Positions 52,541 to 60,204 of a stretch of DNA of 64,000 nt are shown here, in pieces. Below the pieces are notes generated by a model. It was not told the origin of the DNA. It did no database searches and worked only from the letters and a program-made list of their open reading frames with translations. This DNA comes from Posidonia oceanica. Its lineage: Eukaryota; Streptophyta; Magnoliopsida; Alismatales; Posidoniaceae. Location: NCBI GenBank assembly GCA_037176725.1, contig JAZBRS010000020.1, forward strand, positions 88,668,001-88,732,000, read 5' to 3'. A program made the position numbers and the translations under genes. How positions within the stretch are numbered: the first letter of the stretch is position 1; each line of letters begins with the position of its first letter.

Positions 52541-54150
52541 ACTGTGGGCCGAAAAAAAAACGAAGAAATAAAAGAAAAAAGGAAACGGGCTGAATTGAGC
52601 CCAGTAAAGAAAAGAAAGAATAAAAAAGAAAAGTAAGAGAGAAGGAGAGGGTAGAATGGGGAAATAAGATAGGTAAAAATAAACTAAAAAATAAATAAAA
52701 ATATTAGAAGAGTTGTACTGTAGATTAGGATTTTAATTAAGATTTTTAATGGTTATTTTGAGTTGATTAATGTGTTTTGGGCTTAATTAGGGTTTTAGAG
52801 CTTTGGTTTTGTTCTTAATTGGTTTTCACTTGATTAAATGTTTGTTAAACCTTTTTTAAATTGTTTTAAAAATTGTATTTCCCTTGTTAGACACTTAGGA
52901 TATTAATTAGGATTTTTCAGGATTTATTTCGTATTATTTTAGGGTTGGTTTTAGATTTTAAAGTTGTAGTCTCCTTAGGGTTTTTCTTTCTTAAGTCTTT
53001 TAAGTTATGTCTTGATTTTTTATTAAGGATTTTTCTTGAAGTTTTTAGTAGGATTTTTTTGGTTTGATAGGGTGTTTTCGAGCTTTTCAGATGTGTTTTC
53101 TCTTCTTTTTTTTTTAATTAAGTTTTTACTTGTTTTTCTTATGTTCGTTAGGTTAAGTCTTTTGCCTTTCTTAATTACTTGTTCTAGTATTTGATTTTTT
53201 AATTCTTCTTTTTGGGTTTGTTTTTTAATTCCTCTGATGGGTTTTTACCTTTGGTGGGTTTTGATTTTATTTTAGCTTTTTCCTTGATTTTCCAGTGTTT
53301 TCTTTTGATTTGTTTTGCATTTTTTAGTTTGCATGTTTGGTTTTCTTTTTAGCTTGATTTAGTTAAGTTTAAGTTGTTAATTGCTTGTTTAATATTTTTT
53401 AATTGTTTTTCTTAGTGTACTGATTTGTTTGTTTTATGTTTTGAGATTTTACAGATTTTTATGGGTTTTTGTGGATTTTTGCAAAAGGGAGAAAAGGAAA
53501 AGAGAAGGAGGAAAGAAATGGAAACAAAGGGAAATAAAAGGGGAAAAGATAGGTTGGAGGAAAACGATTTTTAAAAATTCAGAAAAAGTGTTAAAAATAA
53601 AGTAAAAATCAGGATAAAATAGAGGAGGGATAGAAGCACAGAGGGGGCCCACAGCCAGACCCAAAAAAGGATGAGAAAGGGGGAAAAAGGGAGATGATAA
53701 TCAGGAGAGAGAGAGGAGAGAGAAAATGATAATCCCGAAGAGAGAAAAGGATAATTTGAGTGAATGGAGGTCTTAATGGTCTCGGAATTGGGTGAAAATT
53801 GGTGGGTGGGTAGTCTAGGTTTTGAAGTCTTGGGTCTGAAATTTTGGTTTGATTCTAAAGAGGTTTTGGAGGGGTTTCAAGGTATAGAAAAAGGGTAGTT
53901 TCACTTAAGTTTTCTAGGGTTTTTGGGAATGGGTCAGGCTTGGAAAATCCTAGGTTTTTAGGTAGGTTTGTTGAGTGGATAGTGGTGGGTTTTCCTATGG
54001 ATTTTGGTTAGGTTTTGAGGTTGGGAAGGGGGGTAGAGGTTTAGGCCAAAATGGGCTGATTTTGAAGGGTTGAGAGGAGGGTTAGGGTTAGGGTTTGGTT
54101 GGGGTTTGATCCAGCAATCAACCAGAGGGCTCCAAGGGTCTAGGTCTGCC
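52541..54150. other. LTR U3 region, AT-rich and noncoding
   Basis: Plus strand is T-rich from 52,680 to 53,460, with a purine-rich block at 53,470-53,760 containing GAGAGA runs. No gene seen. Near the sense start of the LTR, 54,079-54,098 reads GGGTTAGGGTTAGGGTTT, two to three telomere-like units, too few to matter. Confidence 0.45.
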
Positions 54151-54151
54151 A

Positions 54152-54235
54152 AGATGGGGTGTCAACAGATGCCCCTCCCTGAGCGAGGGCAAGCGGAGCG
54201 CGGCCGCTGCTCAGGGTTGACAAGACACCCCATCT
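54152..54235. repeat. Nested inverted repeat spanning the polypurine tract and LTR start
   Basis: AGATGGGGTGTC at 54,152-54,163 is the exact reverse complement of GACACCCCATCT at 54,224-54,235 (12 bp, outer arms). Nested inside, CCCTGAGC at 54,177-54,184 pairs exactly with GCTCAGGG at 54,209-54,216. The outer left arm lies in the LTR, the outer right arm in the internal region, and the polypurine tract lies between outer and inner arms. GTCAAC at 54,161 is also repeated inverted as GTTGAC at 54,215. Confidence 0.85.
54168..54180 (-). promoter_or_regulatory. Polypurine tract for plus-strand priming
   Basis: In sense the sequence reads AGGGAGGGGCATC immediately before the LTR start TGTTGACACC. 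A purine run abutting a TG start is the standard second-strand primer site of LTR retrotransposons. It fixes the LTR border at 54,167/54,168. Confidence 0.8.
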
Positions 54236-54714
54236 GACCGACGGGAGCAGCGGGTTGCTATGGGCGTGAGCTACTTATTCGGCGGATGCACCGAAGATCG
54301 TAGCCCGTTGCCGCAATGCAAAATGCCAGTGCAGATGGATGCTGTGCTGTGTGTATGTATGCTGATGCGAGTGCAATGCAAGAGTTAGTATAAAAGTTAG
54401 TGCAGCTAGAAGAAAATGCTAATGCTGTGCAAGTGATACTGATGATGCTAAAATGGCATGCAGTGCTAGCTAAGAAAGTGCAGAGATGATGCAAGAAAAT
54501 GGTAAAAAGGCGCGATGTGGTGCAAATGTCTGGCAGGGAGGGCAGACTTGCACGACAAAGCGAAGGAAAACAGGGTGCAGCTGGTCCCCGCCTGGGGAGC
54601 AAGCTAGCAGGAAAGAAGGGCGCGAGGGGAGAGAGGCCAACTCTCCCATCGCAGAAAGGGGGTGCGTGATCTCGTCTTCCTGGGACAAGGTCACGCCGAA
54701 AAGGAGAAAAAAAA
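54236..54714. other. 3' UTR segment with no feature seen
   Basis: Mixed-composition noncoding text between the polypurine-tract palindrome and the hairpin repeats. It contains loosely repeated GATGCNAGTGCAATGC words at 54,330-54,480. No convincing reading frame, tandem unit or RNA motif was found. Confidence 0.4.
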
Positions 54715-55775
54715 CGATAAGATGACGGGCTTATCGTCCGGATAGTTTACGGTCCTATCAACCGGGAGCGACAGTTTACGGTCCTGTCAACCGGAGCAGT
54801 TGTGAGTGATAGTTACTGGATATCAGCCGTATAACATGGTTGTGGGTGATAGTTTAGGAGTATCAGCCTAACGACAGTTTACGGTCCTGTCAACCGGTGG
54901 ATAGTTTACAGACCTATCAACTGGAGGATAGTTTACAGTCCTATCAACTGGAAACCCACAAACCATGAGTGATAGTTACTGGATATCAGCCGTATAACGC
55001 AATGCCGGATAGTTTACAGTCTATCATCTGGAACGACAGTTTACGGTCCTGTCAACCGGCGAATAGTTTACAGTCCTATCAACTGGAGGATAGTTTACAG
55101 TCCTATCAACTGGAAACAGCATTGCGAGGGACAGTTACTGGATGTCAGCCGTATAACATCATTGCGCGTGGTAGTTTACAGTCCTACCAACTGGTGGATA
55201 GTTTACAGTCCTATCAACTGGAGCGACAGTTTACGGTCCTGTCAACTGGCGGATAGTTTACAGACCTATCAACTGGAAACACGCAATGATGAGGGATAGT
55301 TACTGGATATCAGCCGTATAATGCAATTGCGGGTGATAGTTTAGGAGTATCAGCCTAACGACAGTTTACGGTCCTGTCAACCGGTGGATAGTTTACAGAC
55401 CTATCAACTGGAGGATAGTTTACAGTCCTATCAACTGGAAACCGCAATTGCAAGGGACAGTTACTGGATGTCAGCCGTATAACGTAATTGCACGCGGTAG
55501 TTTACAGTCCTACCAACTGGAGCGACAGTTTACGGTCCTGTCAACCGGTGGATAGTTTACAGACCTATCAACTGGAAAAGTGCAATTACGAGGGACAGTT
55601 ACTGGATGTCAGCCGTATAACACAACTGCGGGCCAACCATGGATCGGCCAGAAGATAGTTTAGGTTATCAGCCTGAGAGTGATTGATTGTTGATAGTTTC
55701 GGATATCAGCCTAGCACGAGTTTGATAGATTGATAGTTTCGGATATCAGCCTAGCACGAGTGATTGATTGATTGA
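54715..55775. repeat. Hierarchical hairpin minisatellite with compensating stem changes
   Basis: About 30 small hairpins follow each other at roughly 27-bp spacing. Stems come in matched types: GATAG with CTATC, GACAG with CTGTC, GGTAG with CTACC, GATA with TATC, GACA with TGTC. They surround loops such as TTTACGGTC, TTTACAGTC, GTTACTGGA and GTTTAGGAG. At 54,796-55,629 they are grouped into five branches of about 160-bp period, each closed by its own complementary arms: 54,835-54,847 with 54,954-54,967; 54,998-55,005 with 55,119-55,126; 55,157-55,166 with 55,282-55,291; 55,322-55,332 with 55,442-55,452; 55,483-55,493 with 55,580-55,590. A further pair, 54,796-54,804 with 55,621-55,629, encloses all five. 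One GTTACTGGA-loop hairpin precedes each branch and one more follows the fifth. The block lies in the 3' UTR of the retrotransposon, so the transcript would contain it. Confidence 0.9.
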
Positions 55776-55844
55776 TAAGAGGGGGCAAGATCATGATGAG
55801 AATGATAAGATATCGGACTTATCGGCCGGCAAAGAGGGGATGAG

Positions 55845-56385
55845 GTAATGATGAGAAATTAAGCTAAAGAGGGGGGTGAGATCATGATGAGAAATTAAGC
55901 TAAAGAGGGGATGAGATCATGATGAGAAATTAATCTAAAGAGGGGGATGAGATCATGATGAGAATTAATCTAAAGAGGGGATGAGATCATGATGAGAAAT
56001 TAAGCTAAAGAGGGGGATGAGATCATGATGAGAAATTAAGCTAAAGAGGGGACGAGATCATGATGAGAAATTAAGCTAAAGAGGGGATGAGATCATGATG
56101 AGAAATTAAGCTAAAGAGGGGGATGAGATCATGATGAGAAATTAAGCTAAAGAGGGGGGTGAGATCATGATGAGAAATTAAGCTAAAGAGGGGGGTGAGA
56201 TCATGATGAGAAATTAAGCTAAAGAGGGGATGAGATCATGATGAGAAATTAATCTAAAGAGGGGGGTGAGATCATGATGAGAAATTAAGCTAAAGAGGGG
56301 GGTGAGATCATGATGAGAAATTAAGCTAAAGAGGGGGGTGAGATCATGATGAGAAATTAAGCTAAAGAGGGGGGTGAGATCATGA
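55845..56385. repeat. 36-37-bp minisatellite, 15 copies
   Basis: The unit contains GAGATCATGATGAGAAATTA, then AGCTAAAGAGGGG; length varies only in the G run and in AGC or ATC before TAAAG. I counted 15 TAAAG-bearing copies. Each unit carries the palindrome ATCATGAT. The block is flanked on both sides by the hairpin unit GATAAGATATCGGACTTATC followed by GGCCGGCAAAG (55,801-55,832 on the left; 56,393-56,422 and 56,447-56,477 on the right). Confidence 0.9.
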
Positions 56386-56392
56386 TAAGAAT

Positions 56393-57060
56393 GATAAGAT
56401 ATCGGACTTATCGGCCGGCAAAGAAGGGGTAAGGGAATGATGAGAACGATAAGATATCGGACTTATCGGCCGGCAAAGAAGGGGTAAGGGAATGATGAGA
56501 AGAAACCATCCCTATGACGCCAGGAACGTCATAGGGGAAAGGGGGAGAGAATGATACCGTGGGGCGATCAAACGATGCCCCTGGTGTCGGGATGACACCA
56601 GGGGTTGGCCAGCGCGTCCATGGCATCGAAAGCAGGGAGTGATGACAAGAGTGTCGTGCTTGTCAGACGAGTAGTTTGGGGTACCAGCCCGCAAGGGATT
56701 CAGCTGAGGGCGATCAGCTGGGGACTCAACCGGGGTGACCAGCCGAGAGGAGGACTCAGCTGGGGATGATCAGCTGGGGATGATACCACCGGGCGACCAA
56801 AAGATGCCCCTGGTATCAGAATGATACCAGGGGATGGTCGGTACGCCCCTGGCATCAGGCTGCAAGGACAGATAGGCGAGTGGATGGATGATAGGTTGAC
56901 GGACCCATCGCCGAGCAGTTTGGGGTGCCAGCCCACGAGGGACTCAGCTGAGGATGAACAGCTGAGGAGGATAACAGGTTGGCGGACCTTTCGCCGGGCA
57001 GTTTGGGGTGCCAGCCCGCAGAGGATGGTGGTCTAGCTGGGGGCGACCAACTGGGGATGC
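56393..57060. repeat. Second dyad cluster: long hairpins and CAGCTG repeats
   Basis: Three strong hairpins have different stems. CCCTATGACG (56,510-56,519) pairs with CGTCATAGGG (56,527-56,536). CCCCTGGTGTC (56,578-56,588) pairs with GACACCAGGGG (56,594-56,604). CCCCTGGTATCA (56,807-56,818) pairs with TGATACCAGGGG (56,822-56,833). GATACCA at 56,782-56,788 can alternatively pair with TGGTATC at 56,811-56,817, enclosing GGGC and GCCC. GATAAG/CTTATC and GACAAG/CTTGTC (56,644-56,664) hairpins and GGCA/TGCC hairpins with a GTTTGGGG loop (56,915 and 56,998) recur, together with GACTCAGCTGAGG/GATCAGCTGGGG repeats. No protein is apparent. Confidence 0.8.
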
Positions 57061-57331
57061 CGGACAGCGGAGCTGAGTGTCGCGGGCCTGCAGGTGCTCC
57101 GGGCTCCGGATTGGGTGCTGAGGACTTCGCCGCGCTGGGATGTCTGCAAGTCTGATTAGAGGGCCCAAGATAATGATGATAATGATATGCAATGCAGCAA
57201 AGAGTCTTGATGTGCAAGCAGAAAGCAGAAACAGTTTTTATTGATATGATCTTGATAAGTACAATGCCTGAGGCAGGCCAGAAAAGCACAGCACAAACTG
57301 AAAGAAGACCACATGATGGTCGCACAAGGGC
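57061..57331. other. Short 3' UTR segment after the PMD-like frame
   Basis: Between the stop of the PMD-like frame and the dyad cluster. It contains ATAATGATGATAATGATATGC near 57,170 and no other recognisable feature. Confidence 0.35.
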
Positions 57332-58669
57332 CTAGTCAACCTGGGCCTTCTTCGGCTGCCTGGAGTCGGGGAACAAGGGGCCGCCTGGCGGGACTTCAGT
57401 GATTGGCCAGAGCTGTCGGACTTCTGCTTCATAATCAGAAGTGCATCCAGTACCTCTCACGGCTGCAACGTCTGTAGATTGGACCCCATGCTGCATCAGA
57501 CTAGCAAGCTTCTTGGTTGGGGCAGTGGTGCTGAGAGGATAAGTCTGTAGAAGCTCGGGCGCTGTACTGTCGATGAAGGCGCCCTGCTGGAAGCCGAACT
57601 GGCGCATGACCCTGATTGGATGGTACTCTACGCCTGCTGTGAAGCCTGGAAGAATGATCAGCCGCGTGTCATGCGCGCTGAAGAAGATTGTGAATGGCTC
57701 TGCTGCAGAGGGAATGATGCGCCAGATCACAGCGTCGTCAGTCAATGCTGACAGCCTCTCGTATTCGTCTTTGACGCTCTCGTCTGTTCTGGTACAGGCG
57801 CTACTGCAGTAGGCTTCGAAGGCGTGCACTTGAGGGCGCAGGAAGTCCATTTCTAAGTGCGCGATCAGCCAGACTTGTATAAGTGCTCCGCAACCGTGGA
57901 AGTGGCGGCAGCGATGAGAAATGCGGTCCAGCCCGCGATAAGTCTCTGCCAAGACAACTGGTGCCAGGTCTATATGCTGGGTCACCACAGCTAGTGCAAT
58001 CTCTGCAACTTCGATGGCCACTGTCAGTCGGCCATGAGTAAAGATTAGTTCGCCCAGAAAGCGGATGACGAATCCTCGGAGCCACAGCTCATCTCCGAGG
58101 TCAGCACGCTTGTTCAAGATATCATCAAAGTGTGCAAGGCGAAGCATAGGCTCTTGTCCACTGGTGCAGATTAGCTTTTGTTGGCAGGCTTGAGTGGAGA
58201 GTCCAGTCAGCTGGTTCAGGACTCGGAGATATCCGTCGCGCCTCATGAAGACAGGCGGCCCCAAGATCTTTGAAAAGCCGCAGATCCGACGCACCTCTTC
58301 CAGTGTAGGTGTCAGCTCAGTCTTGTTGAAGCGGAAGACATGATGTGCCGGCTTCCAGAACCTCGCGGTGGCACACAGAAGGTGGCGGCTGACCTCCACA
58401 TCAGCAGCCTTTAGCAGCTTAGTTGGTATGCCCCACAGGCGCAACTTTTCACAGTCTTGTAGAGTGAGCCTGCTGATCCATTCTCGCAGGGTTTCCGAGC
58501 AGTGTGCGGGAGTCAACAGAGTAGGAAAACCCATTGCACTGGTTGCAGAAGACAGGCTGATTGCTGCAAGGCTTGAGGTACCTGCTATCAATGAACATTC
58601 AGATCTCGTAGGCATATAATCTTTGACGACAAGCAGAAGCTGAGACTGAAAGTGTAGTTCCATATGCAT
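57332..58669 (-). CDS. Plant-mobile-domain / DUF7745-like protein, retrotransposon extra ORF
   Basis: An intact 445-codon frame in the same direction as pol and downstream of it. I recognise the general pattern of the plant mobile domain/DUF7745 family, which occurs both in host genes and inside plant transposable elements; its biochemical role in elements is unknown. Visible landmarks: FWKPAHHVFRFNKTELTPTL at residues 104-123, followed by EEVRRICGF; a helical middle with RFLGELIFTHG (203-213); RGLDRISHRCRHFHGCGALI at 245-264, followed by QVWLIAHLEM; and a late YHPIRVMRQFGF (349-360). No signal peptide, zinc knuckle or catalytic triad is evident. Translation could begin at codon 1 (58,669) or at Met19 (58,615); there is no in-frame stop inside. 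It may be expressed from a spliced or separate transcript because pol ends 1.4 kb upstream. Its intactness beside a broken pol is notable. Family placement is from motif memory and needs a profile search. Confidence 0.7.
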   Translation of the reverse strand: MHMELHFQSQLLLVVKDYMPTRSECSLIAGTSSLAAISLSSATSAMGFPTLLTPAHCSETLREWISRLTLQDCEKLRLWGIPTKLLKAADVEVSRHLLCATARFWKPAHHVFRFNKTELTPTLEEVRRICGFSKILGPPVFMRRDGYLRVLNQLTGLSTQACQQKLICTSGQEPMLRLAHFDDILNKRADLGDELWLRGFVIRFLGELIFTHGRLTVAIEVAEIALAVVTQHIDLAPVVLAETYRGLDRISHRCRHFHGCGALIQVWLIAHLEMDFLRPQVHAFEAYCSSACTRTDESVKDEYERLSALTDDAVIWRIIPSAAEPFTIFFSAHDTRLIILPGFTAGVEYHPIRVMRQFGFQQGAFIDSTAPELLQTYPLSTTAPTKKLASLMQHGVQSTDVAAVRGTGCTSDYEAEVRQLWPITEVPPGGPLFPDSRQPKKAQVD

Positions 58670-60075
58670 TCAGCAGTTGATAGCAGAACATAGCAGTTAA
58701 GCACAAGTGAATAAAGGGAATTGGCAGCAGTCCGGTGAATGCAGGGGCGAGGACCGGCAGATGATGTGGACTGGCGCAGCTTGAGTGTCGCCGATGTGCC
58801 TCTGCTGGGGAAGAGTACTGTCTCAGGGCCTGAGCGCGTTGCAGAGCGGAGGGATTGGCGGAAGGGGAAAGGAAAGAAGGAAGATGCATGAGTGCAAGAT
58901 GCTAGTGATATGCTTATGTGGATGAATATTATTGGATGACTAAGTGTGTTTGAATGGATGGATATGCTTGGGTGGATGCTTGAGTGCCCTCAGCGTACGG
59001 AGTGCTTTGGTGCCTGCTGCAGAGGAAGGGAGTGGCCCTTGACTCACTGGGCCCTACTTAGACTCTTGGCTTATTGGTGGCGCTCCGGAACAGGTTGTTG
59101 GCATTATACAGGTGGTGATGTGGTGAGGACAGGCTACTGGCTGCATTCTCAGGACCTACACCTATTCTTTCAGCTCTCTCTCTCTTTTTTTTGAAAGGTT
59201 TCTCCCTCATAGGTATGCAGTCTTTTTCTGCCCCTAGCTGGGAGAAGGTACGTGTTTGCTCTTGGGAGGATGTGGTAGACCCCTTTTTTTCAGGCTGGTC
59301 ATGCTGGGGATCTCTAGTAAAGTGTGGGGGATAACGGTGCCTGTGTTTTTTGGGCTGCCCTTGCCTTTTTCTTCTTCTTTTTTTTTTTTTTTGTTTTGCT
59401 TGCTTTTCTCCCTTTTTTTTTTTTTTTGTCTTTGTTTTTGTTCGATCTCTTTTTTTCTCCTTTTTTTTTTGCTTGATCTTTTTCATCTTTTTTGTCTTCA
59501 GGCTTTTGCTATCCCCATTCTGGTGGCAAAAGAAGGGTGCTTGAAATGTAATGGATTCAGGCTTTGGGTCTGCTGTGTGATGGGTAGAAGGAGCAGGGTT
59601 AGACTGCACACCCCTATCTCTAGGGCCGGCTTCTGTCTTCGTCTTCTGTTCCTTGGAGGTGCCCAAACCTAGATGTCTATTCTCACTTTTTTTCAAGCTC
59701 ACAACCTAACATTTTTTCTCCCTCAGAGGTGTATGTCCTTGTGAGATTGGGCAGTTCGCCTGTCCTAATTGGTGGTGGCTCCCTCACTTGCTAAGTCATC
59801 TAAGTAGTGCCGGGTGAGGCAGGGTGACCCTTTCCAGAGCAGGCGAGCACTTCCGGTTGTCATTACCGGGCTCAAGATGCAATGCTTGAGAGAATGACGA
59901 TGATGATTTGAATAGGGATGCAAGAGTTGAAAGGATGACGATGATGATTTGAAACAGAGAGTCGCAAGAGTTGAAAGAATGACGATCATGATTTGAAAGG
60001 AGATGAAGCAAGAAGGCGAGAATGAAAATGCAAGTGTAGGTGGGAGAAGGGCATCTGCAATGGGGCCGTTTTCGG
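58670..60075. other. Spacer between pol and the PMD-like frame
   Basis: No gene is supported. The plus strand has long T runs at 59,168-59,200 and 59,372-59,475, so in sense the RNA is A-rich there; the lysine-rich frame on the minus strand (59,058-59,702) is a product of this composition. In sense, the 250 bases before the PMD-like start contain CCAATAATATTC and CATAAGCATATC at about 58,900-58,935, which might act as an internal promoter, but this is weak. Confidence 0.45.
59890..60000. repeat. Short tandem repeat, three copies of about 41-44 bp
   Basis: GATGACGATGATGATTTGAA-like words recur at about 59,894, 59,935 and 59,979, each preceded by GCAAGAGTTGAAAG or a similar word. Imperfect and confined to the spacer just downstream, in sense, of the pol stop. 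Confidence 0.65.
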
Positions 60076-60204
60076 CTACTGATAGTACTTCTTCAGATAG
60101 CAGAGGTTGACGGGCTCAGACTGCTCGACCTGGTCCATATCTTCAAGGGTTACAGCGCCTCCCGAAAAGATCTGCTTGACCACAAAGGGGCCACGCCAAT
60201 TGGG

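Larger units (their letters stand above)
48227..54167 (-). repeat. 3' LTR, about 5.94 kb
   Basis: In sense orientation the LTR begins TGTTGACACCCC at 54,167, directly after a polypurine tract, and ends GATCGCTACA at 48,227, where satellite sequence resumes. This gives the usual TG...CA ends, here TGT...ACA. On the plus strand the inner part carries words I recall from Ogre/Tat-type LTR ends, such as GAGTCGCCACC at 48,342 and GGGGAAGGTATTAGGCACCC at 48,545. The left border is supported by comparison with the uninterrupted HOR2 paralogue at 34,913. The exact first base could also be 48,225, since TGTGTAG allows two TG starts. The LTR holds no convincing gene. Confidence 0.85.

Noticed and set aside
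54079..54098. Telomere-like GGGTTAGGGTTAGGGTTT
   Set aside because: Only two to three units inside the LTR, with no array around it; not an interstitial telomere block.
54741..55610. Regular hairpin repeats resembling a CRISPR array
   Set aside because: Units abut with only a few bases between them, there are no unique spacers and no cas genes, and the setting is a plant retrotransposon.
59058..59702. Lysine-rich 214-codon frame on the minus strand
   Set aside because: It is created by long T runs on the plus strand, has no family motifs, and a poly-pyrimidine spacer is the simpler explanation.
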